DNA from: Oribacterium sp. C9
Lineage (GTDB): Bacteria; Bacillota; Clostridia; Lachnospirales; Lachnospiraceae
Reading direction: 5' to 3'
DNA length: 64,000 nt
Assembly: GCF_002007235.1 (NCBI RefSeq)
Contig: NZ_MUHW01000002.1
Coordinates: 124,001 to 188,000 of the forward strand
A program made the translations under genes and the position numbers. Shown in pieces: positions 27,420 to 36,933 of this stretch. The first letter of the stretch is position 1; each line of letters starts with the position of its first letter. A model generated the notes under the pieces. It had not been told where the DNA came from, made no database searches, and saw only the letters and a program-made list of their open reading frames with translations.

Positions 27420-28391
27420 TCATGAAATGAACAGGCATTCACCAACGGTTCTGTGGAGCATATTGTAGGTAAATCCACCACTTAGTATAGTGATTATTTT
27501 ACCCACTCTGTTCTTTTCCGGTATGCTTATAAAGCTGTCCAGCATCCTCTTCTGCTTATCTCCCAGTCTGTCACCGTACATTTCCCGGAAGCATTCAGCC
27601 TGCCGAAACAGCTCTGTGTATACCTTATGTGAATGTTCATCCATCTCCGCCCTGCTCTTACCGTCTTTTCTTCCGATACCGAATCTTCCCAGTACCTCCA
27701 TGATGCGGGATCCCTTTTCGGCGCCGAGAACATTGTTGCCATGCTGCCTGTATTTATACAAAGATTCGGAAATGAATCTGATCTCACCGAAAGCTGCCGC
27801 CACAAGGGCTAACCACTGATCATGCATGACACAATGCTCAGGAACCTCTTTTATGAGCTCCGCAAGGGCACGGTTCACCATCATAGCTCCGCCAACAACA
27901 TTGTTCTGTACCAGAAGCTGATTAAGTGCCTTTCTTTCCGGTGTCATCTTCTGATACTCCACATAGCTCGGGGAAATCGCCCTGAGCTCCTGATCCACCA
28001 CCTCTGAATCGCAGTGAACGAGGAGAGGCTTCTCCTTACCGAAGATCACCTCCAGCGCCTGCATCTCACGAAGAGTTTTTTCCATCTTGTCAGGATTCCA
28101 TACATCATCCTGATCTGAAAGCATGATGTAATCTCCGTCACCATACTGCCTGTCCGCGAAAAGCCTGAGAAAATGTCTCTCGGCACTTCCTGTTGGAGGC
28201 ACCTGTTCTATGAGGCTTATCTTGCCGGGATGAGCCTCCATCAGCTCACGGACTATGTTCAATGTCTCGTCCTTTGATCCGTCATCCGACACAACTATGG
28301 AAAAATCCCTATAGCTCTGATCAAGTATTGACCTGATCTGCTCCCTCACATATTTTTCACCGTTATATGTGCATAAAAGTACAGTTACCAT
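27420..28391 (-). CDS. Glycosyltransferase family 2 (rhamnosyltransferase-like)
   Basis: This protein of about 323 residues has VTVLLCTYNGEKYVREQI at the N-terminus, VVSDDGSKDETL, the metal site LSDQDDVWNPDK and the late HDQWLALVAAAFG block. That set is typical of rhamnosyltransferases of the RfbG/WbbL type. ATG 28391 overlaps the stop of the upstream epimerase gene (TGATG); a GTG three bases earlier is an alternative. A rhamnosyl donor could come from the rfb genes nearby, but donor specificity cannot be read from the sequence. Confidence 0.88.
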   Translation of the reverse strand: MVTVLLCTYNGEKYVREQIRSILDQSYRDFSIVVSDDGSKDETLNIVRELMEAHPGKISLIEQVPPTGSAERHFLRLFADRQYGDGDYIMLSDQDDVWNPDKMEKTLREMQALEVIFGKEKPLLVHCDSEVVDQELRAISPSYVEYQKMTPERKALNQLLVQNNVVGGAMMVNRALAELIKEVPEHCVMHDQWLALVAAAFGEIRFISESLYKYRQHGNNVLGAEKGSRIMEVLGRFGIGRKDGKSRAEMDEHSHKVYTELFRQAECFREMYGDRLGDKQKRMLDSFISIPEKNRVGKIITILSGGFTYNMLHRTVGECLFIS

Positions 28392-29224
28392 CACGCCTCT
28401 CTCTTTTCCATAACCTTACGTATCACTGAGTCATCACCCCATACAGCCTTACTGTCATAAGGTCTGTCAGGAAAGGCCCCATACTTAAGCACTATACTGT
28501 AGCCGTTTTCCTTTATGAAGTTCTCAACTCTTGTGGCAAGCTTCTCAGGATATCCTGAGCAGGCATTGATGATCCCTCTGTATTCCTTCTGCTCTATAAC
28601 AGCCGCAAGCATCTCACAGAATCTGTCATAATCTATGAAATCCCACTGATTCTGCCCCATGGTAAAGGGGAATTCTCTGTCTCCACGCTTCTCTGCTGCG
28701 GTTATCTTTGAAAAAATGGAAGAACCGTACTCTGAGTGGCCAACTATATAGTAGCCTCTTACCCATTGAAAAATCGTGTCCCTGTTTTTGCACAAAAGCT
28801 CAACAGCCTGACGTAGAGCGTTCTTCGAAATGCCGTAAAGCGACTGTGGATTACATGGCGTATCAGGCTTTATGGAGCCCTCAAAGAATCCGATCTCATG
28901 CATGGAACCCATGACCGCAAGCTGCGGTATACCGGCTGTTATCAGCTTCTCGAGAAAAGCAAAATGTTTCGGCAGGTCCTCGATATGGGAAGCATCGTTA
29001 TGCACAAAACCGTTTCTCCATGCAAGATGGAAGCAGGCGTCAGGCTTTCCGAAAAAAGCATATGGATCTTCCGGTGTAAAAAGATCCTGAGCCATCTTCT
29101 CTGCACGGGGATCAATGTTCTCTGTTCTGAAATCAGTGGCAACAACCTCATGACCATCCTCCAGAAGCTGTTTAACAAGCCCCTGTCCGATGTATCCGTT
29201 GGCGCCGGTTACAAGTACTTTCAT
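28391..29224 (-). CDS. NAD-dependent epimerase/dehydratase (extended SDR)
   Basis: This SDR protein of about 277 residues has the NAD-binding motif TGANGYIG near the start and the catalytic YGISK (Tyr-x3-Lys). The active-site serine region is MGSMHE. It is shorter than typical UDP-glucose 4-epimerases (about 330), so it may be a deoxysugar reductase or epimerase. ATG 29224 has GGAG about 12 bases upstream; an upstream TTG lies within that site. The gene leads into a GT2 gene by a TGATG overlap, suggesting that it supplies the sugar that enzyme transfers. Confidence 0.82.
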   Translation of the reverse strand: MKVLVTGANGYIGQGLVKQLLEDGHEVVATDFRTENIDPRAEKMAQDLFTPEDPYAFFGKPDACFHLAWRNGFVHNDASHIEDLPKHFAFLEKLITAGIPQLAVMGSMHEIGFFEGSIKPDTPCNPQSLYGISKNALRQAVELLCKNRDTIFQWVRGYYIVGHSEYGSSIFSKITAAEKRGDREFPFTMGQNQWDFIDYDRFCEMLAAVIEQKEYRGIINACSGYPEKLATRVENFIKENGYSIVLKYGAFPDRPYDSKAVWGDDSVIRKVMEKREA

Positions 29225-29270
29225 GTATATAAAAATCTCCAATTAAAATTGACTTTAACCAAATATAAAG

Positions 29271-29312
29271 ATGTCTCAGCTGAACCGGACTTTTCAGCTA
29301 ATGTCTCAGCTG
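29271..29312. repeat. Pair of 12-bp direct repeats upstream of the epimerase gene
   Basis: The 12-mer ATGTCTCAGCTG occurs at 29271-29282 and again at 29301-29312, 30 bases apart (about three helical turns). The 145-bp gap between two minus-strand glycan genes has no other clear feature. It could be a regulator-binding site; function is unknown. Confidence 0.5.
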
Positions 29313-29368
29313 TGCATCATTTTGTCAGAATGAACATCCATTCAACAACTATATGTAAAAATGAATGC

Positions 29369-30355
29369 TCATCCCAATAATATATCACTCAGGAATCCCT
29401 CCAGGCTGTATCTCTCATATACAGATTCATCTATATCCCTGTAGGGCTCCTCTATAAATTCCACCGGAACAGAAAAGTTGTCCGGGTCGTAAATGTAGAC
29501 ATTGGCAGGATCATAAAAATTCGTATCCATCACATGCCGGTTGTTAGTTATGAGCTTGCATCTATGGCCTACAGACTCTATAGTCCTCATGCTGAGACCA
29601 TTCTGCTGAGGGAAGGTATAATCCACAAAGCATCGGGTGTGATTATAGATATCATTTGTTTTATCCATGGAAAGGGAGTCAAAATGCAGTGATTTTGCCG
29701 CACCTCTATAGAGCGGATTTCTCTTCAGCACAGCTTCCTTTATATACTGAAGCCTGGGAACATAGATATATCCGAAAAGGCTTTTTCCGTACCTTTCGGC
29801 AAGTGCCTTCAGCGCTATGAGGATCTGCATCCTTCTGGTATGCATGGAGCAAAGGAAGATAAGATCATATCTCTTGTCCTCTGATCTCACACACTCCTCT
29901 TTCTTGAAAAACAGAGGTCTGTAAATCCACTTACGATTCTCAGAGTCCACAGGATCGAAGGTAAATATCCTGTCAAAATGAGGATTTATCCTCTCCTGAT
30001 CCGGGAAGGTCGCTATACTGTCCCACTGATAAATTCTGAATTCAGCCCTGCTGAAGCTTTTCCTGAGCTTCTGAAGAACCTCATCCGTCATCCACTGTCC
30101 CTTGATGACAAATACCATATCTATGTCACCCGGAACTGCTGAGATCATTTTCTCATAATACTCCAGCACCAGCCTGTCTCTCAGCTTTTTTGTATAGAAC
30201 ATCAGAAGCTTGTTAAACAGGCTATGGGCATGAAGGTTCGTATCGAAAAGAAAAACCTCGGCGCCTGCTCTTTCCAGACAGGCCTTTATATCTTTCTCAT
30301 AATTATAGAAATAGGGCATTATGAGAAGTATCTTTTTATTTCTTAATCTTGTCAT
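29369..30355 (-). CDS. Glycosyltransferase-like protein (CgeB / GT1-like C-terminal domain)
   Basis: This 328-residue protein appears to be a GT-B type glycosyltransferase related to the CgeB group. The N-terminal half is Rossmann-like (ILLIMPYFYNYEKD, DIDMVFVIKGQW). In the C-terminal half, PQQNGLSMRTIESVGHRCKL followed by ITNN resembles the donor-binding segment of that family. Its start lies inside the end of the GT8 gene (20-base overlap), so translation is coupled. Donor and acceptor are unknown. Confidence 0.72.
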   Translation of the reverse strand: MTRLRNKKILLIMPYFYNYEKDIKACLERAGAEVFLFDTNLHAHSLFNKLLMFYTKKLRDRLVLEYYEKMISAVPGDIDMVFVIKGQWMTDEVLQKLRKSFSRAEFRIYQWDSIATFPDQERINPHFDRIFTFDPVDSENRKWIYRPLFFKKEECVRSEDKRYDLIFLCSMHTRRMQILIALKALAERYGKSLFGYIYVPRLQYIKEAVLKRNPLYRGAAKSLHFDSLSMDKTNDIYNHTRCFVDYTFPQQNGLSMRTIESVGHRCKLITNNRHVMDTNFYDPANVYIYDPDNFSVPVEFIEEPYRDIDESVYERYSLEGFLSDILLG

Positions 30356-31310
30356 TGTAATACTTATCCGAAATGAACTGACGTACCCTCGGGGCTACAA
30401 ATGTAGCCACATTCATGAGATGGTAAGCCGCCATGTAGCATTCCTTTCCCTTTATCTTTTCTGCCTCCGCAAAAGGAGTGAGCCTCAGATATTTATCATA
30501 GGCACGTCTGTAATGGTTAATGTTTCCCCTGTTCCAAGGTCGCTCATCCGATGCAAAATGAACTATATGCGGATGGTGCTTCGCCAGATGGAAGCTTTCT
30601 CTGGATTCGCCCGCTGCATATGCAGAGGATTTCTCCACCAGGGTCGAATATCTGAAATAATAGTAGTTGGTTATGAAATCGTAGGTCTGACCCACTCTCT
30701 TTATCCTGTCCTTCAGAACATAATTCAGTACATCCTGATCGTTAAACGGAAGCTTACCGCCCATGGAGTTATAGTAGGCAAGACAATTCTCCTCCATATT
30801 CTCCAGTCTCCACGCCGAGAGATTGAACAGGATAACTCCGGCATTATAGTAATTATCCTCTTCTGTCAATCCTACCAACTCCTTTACCTCAGGATATATG
30901 GTGGGCTCCGCAGCCATGGCAGCTATGCAATCGTTAAGTCTTAAATTGTAGAACCCTTTCAGGTTTCGAAGGACCACTGTATCACAGTCAAGATAAAGAG
31001 CCTTGGTGACTGTCTCCGGAAGTATGGAACCCATCAGAAGTCGCGCCAGAGTTGTGATCCTGAATCTGCCGGTATCGAGACCGTAAATCCTGTCCTTAAG
31101 CTCCTTCATGAGATGATCTATGGGATAAAACGTGATCCTTCTTCCATACAGCTTCACCATCTCTGTGACCTTCCTCTTATTCTCCTCAGAGATAGCATCG
31201 GAAAGTATGTGGAAGTTAAGCTGTTCTTCCCTGTTATGTTCAATTAATGAAATAATGGAGACTGCCATATGCTGACAGTATCCATCATCCGAAGCATATA
31301 CTATATTCAT
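30336..31310 (-). CDS. Glycosyltransferase family 8
   Basis: This 324-residue enzyme matches retaining GT8 sugar transferases (LPS galactosyl/glucosyl type). NIVYASDDGYCQHMAVSI is the nucleotide-sugar entry block, ALYLDCDTVVL holds the DxD metal site near residue 100, and FNDQDVLNYV and HFASDERPWN are the late conserved blocks. A GAGGATAAATGTTTAG leader precedes the ATG. A hairpin terminator lies just upstream, separating it from leuA. Confidence 0.9.
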   Translation of the reverse strand: MNIVYASDDGYCQHMAVSIISLIEHNREEQLNFHILSDAISEENKRKVTEMVKLYGRRITFYPIDHLMKELKDRIYGLDTGRFRITTLARLLMGSILPETVTKALYLDCDTVVLRNLKGFYNLRLNDCIAAMAAEPTIYPEVKELVGLTEEDNYYNAGVILFNLSAWRLENMEENCLAYYNSMGGKLPFNDQDVLNYVLKDRIKRVGQTYDFITNYYYFRYSTLVEKSSAYAAGESRESFHLAKHHPHIVHFASDERPWNRGNINHYRRAYDKYLRLTPFAEAEKIKGKECYMAAYHLMNVATFVAPRVRQFISDKYYNDKIKK

Positions 31311-31331
31311 ATCTAAACATTTATCCTCAAA

Positions 31332-31372
31332 TTTTTAAAGGGCCCCATCCCCATAGCGGGGTGAGCCCTTTT
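31332..31372 (-). terminator. Hairpin terminator between leuA and the GT8 gene
   Basis: A long stem (AAAGGGCCCCATCCCC region 31337-31352 paired with 31358-31372) with a 5-base loop follows leuA on the minus strand. The T-run after it is interrupted by A bases. It should end the leuA transcript, though partial read-through into the glycan genes is possible. Confidence 0.6.
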
Positions 31373-31430
31373 AGATTATAAAACATTATCTGTATAAGTC
31401 CAGTGTATGCTGAGTTCTACACCTTCTCTG

Positions 31431-33182
31431 TCATGAATTTCCGAACAGTGCCTTGGGCTTCTCTGTGCCTCTCTGCATCTCCACACGCTTTGCTCCTGCA
31501 GCTTCAGCTTCTTCCTTGAAATAGAGTCTGTTGACAGCGCTGAATACAGCCCTGATGGAGGAACGGGTGATATTGGATGAAACACCTACGCCATAGCTTG
31601 TGTTTCCTGTTTCCACATCCAGAAGATGAATGTAGGAAATCGCCTTCACACCTGATCCCGAGCCAAGAGCGTGCTCCTGATAATCGATGACCTTTGACTT
31701 GATGCCGAGCTCCTGATTGAGGCCGGAAACAACAGAATCGATAGGTCCGTTACCCACACCGCCGAAGGTCTTCAGCTCTCCGCGGTTCATATAGGTAACA
31801 TTTGCAAGAGTCGTGAAGCTGTCCTCTCCGTTCTCCGTATCTGTTGTACGAAGATTCTTGAAGTGCATAGGCTCCTTGGTCTGTATATATCTCGCATCGA
31901 AGATGTCGAAGATCTCCTGTGGTGATACCTCGCCTTCCTTCTCAGAAACAGCCTGAATATAGTCCGCGAACTCTCTCTGCATTCCCTTAGGAAGCTTGTA
32001 GCCGAACTGAGAATCCATAACGAAAGCGACTCCGCCCTTTCCGGACTGGGAATTGATACGTACGATAGGCTCATACATCCTTCCGATATCCGCAGGATCG
32101 ATAGGAAGATAGGGCACCTCCCAGATCTTTGAATGACGATCCTTCATAGCCTGAACACCCTTGTTGATGGCATCCTGATGTGATCCGGAAAATGCGGTAA
32201 ATACAAGCGCCCCGGCATATGGTGCTCTCGGAGGAATGGTCATCTTCGTGCATCTCTCATACACCTCCTTGATGGAGTTGATATCAGAAATGTCAAGCTT
32301 CGGATCCACTCCGTGGGAGAACATGTTGTAGGCAACTGTGAGAATGTCTACATTACCGGTTCTCTCTCCGTTTCCGAAAAGAGTACCCTCTACTCTGTCA
32401 GCTCCTGCCAGCATGGCAAGCTCTGTAGAAGCCACACCCTCACCACGATCGTTGTGAGGATGTACCGAAACTATAACATGCTCACGATGCTTTAAGTGGT
32501 TGCACATATACTCGATCTGATCTGCGTAAACATTAGGAGTGTTCATCTCCACAGTGGACGGAAGATTGATGATAACCTCCCTGCCCTCTCTGCAGTCCCA
32601 GGCATCGAGAACCGCGTTACAGATATCTGCAGCATAGTCCATCTCTGTTCCGGTAAAAGACTCCGGTGAGTACTCAAGACGGATCTTTCCCGGGAATTCC
32701 TGAGCATACTTCTTTACAAGGGCTGTACCTGTAAGGGCGATGTCGATGATCTCTTCTTTTGACTTGTTGAAGACAACATCTCTCTGTAGAACAGAAGTTG
32801 AATTATAAATATGAACGATAGCCTTGTCCAGACCCTCGAGACACTCAAAGGTCTTCTCAAGCTGCTCCGCACGGCACTGAACAAGAACCTGAACAGTAAC
32901 ATCAGAAGGAATCATCTTTCTTTCGATAAGCTGACGAAGAAAATCATACTCGATCTGTGATGCCGCCGGAAAACCAACCTCGATCTCCTTGAAGCCAAGC
33001 TTCACCAGCATCTGGAAAAACTCTATCTTCTCTTCAACACTCATAGGGTCTATGAGTGCCTGATTACCGTCACGAAGGTCAACAGAACACCAGACAGGCG
33101 CCTCTGTAATCTCATTGTCCACCCATGTTCTCTCCGGATACTTAAATGCCGGAAATCTCTTGTAACGCTTGTAATTCAACAT
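31431..33182 (-). CDS. leuA: 2-isopropylmalate synthase (long form)
   Basis: This enzyme condenses acetyl-CoA with 2-oxoisovalerate, the first committed step to leucine. The TIM-barrel starts with WCSVDLRDGNQALIDPM, whose Arg-Asp are catalytic. HPHNDRGEGVASTELA gives the metal-binding His pair and GNGERTGNVD the second ligand block. The C-terminal LeuA dimer/allosteric domain is present. At 583 residues it fits the longer type-2 family, not the usual 510-residue form. A stop codon in frame just before the ATG fixes the start. GGGAG lies 7 bases upstream. Confidence 0.95.
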   Translation of the reverse strand: MLNYKRYKRFPAFKYPERTWVDNEITEAPVWCSVDLRDGNQALIDPMSVEEKIEFFQMLVKLGFKEIEVGFPAASQIEYDFLRQLIERKMIPSDVTVQVLVQCRAEQLEKTFECLEGLDKAIVHIYNSTSVLQRDVVFNKSKEEIIDIALTGTALVKKYAQEFPGKIRLEYSPESFTGTEMDYAADICNAVLDAWDCREGREVIINLPSTVEMNTPNVYADQIEYMCNHLKHREHVIVSVHPHNDRGEGVASTELAMLAGADRVEGTLFGNGERTGNVDILTVAYNMFSHGVDPKLDISDINSIKEVYERCTKMTIPPRAPYAGALVFTAFSGSHQDAINKGVQAMKDRHSKIWEVPYLPIDPADIGRMYEPIVRINSQSGKGGVAFVMDSQFGYKLPKGMQREFADYIQAVSEKEGEVSPQEIFDIFDARYIQTKEPMHFKNLRTTDTENGEDSFTTLANVTYMNRGELKTFGGVGNGPIDSVVSGLNQELGIKSKVIDYQEHALGSGSGVKAISYIHLLDVETGNTSYGVGVSSNITRSSIRAVFSAVNRLYFKEEAEAAGAKRVEMQRGTEKPKALFGNS

Positions 33183-33204
33183 ATGCTATCTCCCTTCCCG
33201 GATC

Positions 33205-33235
33205 GCCGGCCTTTATGTTTTTATCAACGGCCGGA
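33205..33235 (-). promoter_or_regulatory. Hairpin in the leuA leader
   Basis: A 6-7 bp GC-rich inverted repeat (CCGGCC 33206-33211 with GGCCGG 33229-33234) ends about 10 bases before the leuA ribosome binding site. No T-run follows and no T-box core is present. It may affect leuA translation, but no attenuator is evident. Confidence 0.4.
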
Positions 33236-33333
33236 CGACGCCACGTGCCAGATTCAAAAGCACTGACACTGACCATGTGAAGTCTCTGTATAAATTACCA
33301 CCCTTAGGCTCCCCACATTCTTTTATTATATTA

Positions 33334-34698
33334 TCATTGTACGCCGAGGACTAGTCCCCTCTCTTTCATAACATCTATAACCTGATCCACATACTTGTCA
33401 CACTTTTCAACAGTGTCCGCCTCAACCATCACTCTCACAAGAGGCTCTGTACCGGAGGCTCTGAGAAGTATCCTTCCGTCAGCTCCAAGCTCTTCTGTGA
33501 CCTTTTCAACGGCAGCAAGTACCGCCTCATCCTTCTGGGCATTCTCCTTGTCAAGAACCTTTACATTCTTGAGTACCTGAGGGAATACCGTGAATGGTGA
33601 AGCAAGCTCCTTGAGGGACTTCTTCTTAGCAAGCATAGTCTCCATTACCTTGATCGAAGTCAGGATTCCGTCACCTGTTGTGGCGTGGTTAAGAAAGATA
33701 ATATGGCCTGACTGCTCCCCACCGAGAGAGAAGCCGTTCTGGGACATGTTCTCATAAACAAATCTGTCGCCAACCTTGGTCTTCTCATACTTTATGCCCA
33801 CCTCGTCGAGAGCCTTGTAAAGACCGAAATTGGACATGACAGTAGTCACTATAGTGTCATCCTGAAGCTGCCCCTTTTCCTTCATGTAGCATCCGCAGAC
33901 GTACATGATCTGGTCACCGTCGATCAGATTTCCGTCCTCGTCGATGGCGAGACATCTGTCAGCATCTCCATCGTAGGCAAAGCCCACATCGCATCCCTCT
34001 TCCTTAACGAACTTCTGAAGAGACTCGATATGTGTTGAACCGCACTTATCGTTAATGTTTAAGCCGTTTGGCTCGTTGTGAATAACATGTGTGTCTGCAC
34101 CTAGAGCATCAAAAACAGACTTTGCTATGGATGAAGCCGAACCGTTTGAACAGTCAAGCGCCACCTTTTTGCCCTTAAAGCTCTTTGTCGCAAGAGAAAT
34201 AAGATAACCGATATAGCGGTTTCTTCCTGCGGCAAAGTCAACTGTGCGTCCGATAGCATCTCTTGTTGCAAGAGGAACCTCAGGTGTCACACCATCGAGG
34301 TAAGCTTCGATCTTCTCGATAACATCCTCTCCGAGCTTCTCACCGTTTCCATTGATTACTTTAAGACCGTTATCATAGAAAGGATTATGAGATGCGGAGA
34401 TCATGACACCACAATCAAAATCTTCAGATCTCGCAACATAAGCAACTGAAGGAGTTGTTGTAACATGAAGGAGATATGCATCTGCCCCCGTAGCAGTGAT
34501 ACCTGCGGCTATGGCATACTCAAACATGTAGCTTGAACGACGGGTATCCTTACCGATAACGATACGGCATCTCTCCCCTTCCTTCTTGCCCTGTCCATAA
34601 TACCAGCCTAAAAATTTACCCACACGGAAAGCACTGTCTGCTGTGAGGTTTACATTAGCCTCACCACGGTATCCGTCTGTACCAAAATATTTACCCAT
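33334..34698 (-). CDS. glmM: Phosphoglucosamine mutase
   Basis: This enzyme interconverts glucosamine-6-phosphate and glucosamine-1-phosphate for UDP-GlcNAc and wall synthesis. GKYFGTDGYRGEAN is the family start, ISASHNP carries the phosphoserine near residue 103, DGDADR binds Mg2+, and RASGTEPLVRVMVE binds substrate phosphate. The length of 454 residues is standard. GAGGTGTAATT precedes the ATG. It lies downstream of rfbD across a hairpin terminator and upstream of leuA. Confidence 0.95.
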   Translation of the reverse strand: MGKYFGTDGYRGEANVNLTADSAFRVGKFLGWYYGQGKKEGERCRIVIGKDTRRSSYMFEYAIAAGITATGADAYLLHVTTTPSVAYVARSEDFDCGVMISASHNPFYDNGLKVINGNGEKLGEDVIEKIEAYLDGVTPEVPLATRDAIGRTVDFAAGRNRYIGYLISLATKSFKGKKVALDCSNGSASSIAKSVFDALGADTHVIHNEPNGLNINDKCGSTHIESLQKFVKEEGCDVGFAYDGDADRCLAIDEDGNLIDGDQIMYVCGCYMKEKGQLQDDTIVTTVMSNFGLYKALDEVGIKYEKTKVGDRFVYENMSQNGFSLGGEQSGHIIFLNHATTGDGILTSIKVMETMLAKKKSLKELASPFTVFPQVLKNVKVLDKENAQKDEAVLAAVEKVTEELGADGRILLRASGTEPLVRVMVEADTVEKCDKYVDQVIDVMKERGLVLGVQ

Positions 34699-34731
34699 AA
34701 TTACACCTCTAATCCATAAATTTCCTTTTAC

Positions 34732-34758
34732 AAAAAGGGACTGTCCTAAGACAGTCCC
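34732..34758 (-). terminator. Rho-independent terminator after rfbD
   Basis: A perfect 9-bp stem GGGACTGTC/GACAGTCCC (34737-34745 with 34750-34758) and a TTAG loop are followed on the minus strand by TTTTTG, 14 bases after the rfbD stop. Confidence 0.85.
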
Positions 34759-34772
34759 TGCTTTACTTTATC

Positions 34773-35696
34773 TCAGGCCTCAATGTCCTTTAAGGCATCA
34801 AGATATCTTGAAAGCGCGTCCTGCCATGTTGGAAGTGGCTTGAAGCCATTCTCTACAAGCTTCGACTTATCGAGTCTTGAATTGAACGGACGAGCCGCCT
34901 TACTGAGACCGTACTCTTCAGTTGTTACAGGCTGAACCTCTGTTGTGTAACCAGCCTGACGGTAGATCTCCTTTGTGAAATCATACCAGCTGATATATCC
35001 GCCTTCGTTTGTAGCGTGATAATATCCGTATTTCTCAGTCTCCAGCATATCAACAAGGAGCACTGAAAGATCAAGTGTATATGTAGGTGTTCCGATCTGA
35101 TCGTTTACCACTCTAACTGTATCGTGAGTCTTTCCTACATTGAGCATGGTCTTTATGAAGTTCTTTCCGTTAAGACCGAATACCCATGCGATACGTACAA
35201 TGAAATACTTCTCCAGAGTGTTGGCTACCGCGAGCTCACCGCCGAGCTTTGTCTCACCGTAATAGTTAAGCGGTGCATAATCCTTACAGTCCGGCTGCCA
35301 TGGCTCTTCGCCCTGACCGTCAAATACGTAATCTGTTGAGATGTAGATCATCTTGGCATCAAGCTTTTTAGACACATCTGCGATATTCTGTACTCCATCG
35401 GTGTTGATAGACTTAACCTTTGCCTTCTTATCCTCATCCTCTGCGAGATCTACAGCAGTCCATGCTGCACAATGAACGATAACATCAGGAGCCGCCTCAG
35501 AAATAACCTTTTCCACCTGCTCACGATCTGTGATATCCATGGAAACATAAGGCATCTTTGTAACTGCGCTTTCATCCTGAATACCGCTGTAAACAGGAGC
35601 AAGATCAGAACCGATTCCCTCATAGCCTCTCTTTGCAAGTTCATTCATAACGTCATGGCCCAGCTGACCACCGACACCTGTAACAAATACTTTCAC
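34773..35696 (-). CDS. rfbD: dTDP-4-dehydrorhamnose reductase
   Basis: This enzyme reduces dTDP-4-keto-L-rhamnose to dTDP-L-rhamnose. The 307-residue protein has TGVGGQLGHDVM (NADPH site), HCAAWTAVDLAEDE and the catalytic ISTDYVFDG ... YGETKLGGE (Tyr-x3-Lys), all family hallmarks. Translation starts at GTG 35696 with AGAGAG upstream. It lies 170 bases downstream of rfbB, in the same orientation. A 7-bp hairpin (TGAGGAG/CTCCTCA) lies in that gap, but no terminator. Confidence 0.94.
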   Translation of the reverse strand: MKVFVTGVGGQLGHDVMNELAKRGYEGIGSDLAPVYSGIQDESAVTKMPYVSMDITDREQVEKVISEAAPDVIVHCAAWTAVDLAEDEDKKAKVKSINTDGVQNIADVSKKLDAKMIYISTDYVFDGQGEEPWQPDCKDYAPLNYYGETKLGGELAVANTLEKYFIVRIAWVFGLNGKNFIKTMLNVGKTHDTVRVVNDQIGTPTYTLDLSVLLVDMLETEKYGYYHATNEGGYISWYDFTKEIYRQAGYTTEVQPVTTEEYGLSKAARPFNSRLDKSKLVENGFKPLPTWQDALSRYLDALKDIEA

Positions 35697-35866
35697 TTTA
35701 TTCTCTCTTTCTGTTAAAAGATATGAGGAGCAAAATATCTACTCCTCACTCTGTCTGCGTCCCTGAAGTGGAGCGCATCTTCATATAATGATAAGGTGTT
35801 AAAACAACACCGGATCGTTCCGCTCTGCAGCCCCGAAAGGCATCATAGCGAAGTAAAGAACCAGCA

Positions 35867-36901
35867 TCAGTCGCTGAGTCCCTTGCCCTTTACATACATC
35901 TTCTCGAAGTAGCTCTCATACTCACCTGAAATGATGTGCTCCCACCACTCCTTGTTGTTGAGATACCAGTCGATGGTAACAGGGATTCCTGTATCAAATG
36001 TGTACTCAGGCTTCCATCCGAGCTCTGTCTCCATCTTTGTAGGATCCATAGCATATCTCTGGTCATGACCAGGTCTGTCCTTAACGTACTCGATAAGTGA
36101 CTCAGGCTTTCCGAGAGCCTTAAGGATGGTCTTTACTACCTCAAGGTTTGTTCTCTCATTGTGACCACCGATATTGTAAACCTCTCCTACCTTTCCGTTG
36201 CGAACGATAAGGTCGATGGCCTTACAATGATCTGTTACATAGAGCCAATCTCGAACATTGGCACCGTTTCCGTATACAGGGATCTTCTCATCGTTGAGAG
36301 CTCTTGAAATAACCAGCGGAATAAGCTTCTCCGGGAAATGGTATGGTCCGTAGTTGTTTGAGCATCTTGAAATAGTTGTAGGGATACCGAAGGTTCTGTG
36401 GTATGCCATAACGAAAAGATCAGCTGATGCCTTTGAAGCTGAATACGGTGAAGATGCCTTGATCTTGTTGTCTTCAGTAAAGAAAAGATCCGGGCGGTCA
36501 AGAGGAAGATCTCCGTAAACCTCATCAGTTGATACCTGATGATATCTCTTGATGCCGTACTCCTTACATGCATCAAGAAGAGCTACTGTTCCGCCGACGT
36601 TAGTCTTTAAGAAGATTCCCGGGTCTGATACAGAACGGTCTACGTGAGATTCTGCTGCGAAGTTAATGATGACATCCGGCTTCTCTGTTTCGAAAAGCTT
36701 GAATACGAACTCGCGGTCTGCGATGTCGCCCTTTACGAACTTGTAGTTTGGCTTGCCCTCAAGTGGTGCAAGTGTCTCGAGATTTCCTGCATATGTAAGT
36801 GCATCGAGGCAGATCCACTGATCATCAGGATATGTGTTTACTGCAAAATGCATGAAGTTGCCGCCGATGAATCCGGCGCCGCCTGTTACTATGTATTTCA
36901 T
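35867..36901 (-). CDS. rfbB: dTDP-glucose 4,6-dehydratase
   Basis: This enzyme forms dTDP-4-keto-6-deoxyglucose from dTDP-glucose. The 344-residue SDR protein has TGGAGFIGGNF (NAD site), NFAAESHVDRS, the catalytic STDEVYGDL triad region and YSASKAS (Tyr-x3-Lys), and SRCSNNYGPYHFPEKLIPL. GGAAGG precedes the ATG. It follows rfbA after 32 bases. Its product also could feed the DegT aminotransferase at 19.5-20.6 kb, which is of the 4-keto-sugar type. Confidence 0.96.
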   Translation of the reverse strand: MKYIVTGGAGFIGGNFMHFAVNTYPDDQWICLDALTYAGNLETLAPLEGKPNYKFVKGDIADREFVFKLFETEKPDVIINFAAESHVDRSVSDPGIFLKTNVGGTVALLDACKEYGIKRYHQVSTDEVYGDLPLDRPDLFFTEDNKIKASSPYSASKASADLFVMAYHRTFGIPTTISRCSNNYGPYHFPEKLIPLVISRALNDEKIPVYGNGANVRDWLYVTDHCKAIDLIVRNGKVGEVYNIGGHNERTNLEVVKTILKALGKPESLIEYVKDRPGHDQRYAMDPTKMETELGWKPEYTFDTGIPVTIDWYLNNKEWWEHIISGEYESYFEKMYVKGKGLSD

Positions 36902-36933
36902 GTTTAATTACCTTCCAATGTAAAGATTCAAAA

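Noticed and set aside
33183-33333. Possible T-box in the leuA leader (AAGGGTGGTAA on the minus strand)
   Set aside because: The sequence lacks the ACCGC part of the core, a stem I and a terminator, so only the AGGGTGG resemblance remains.
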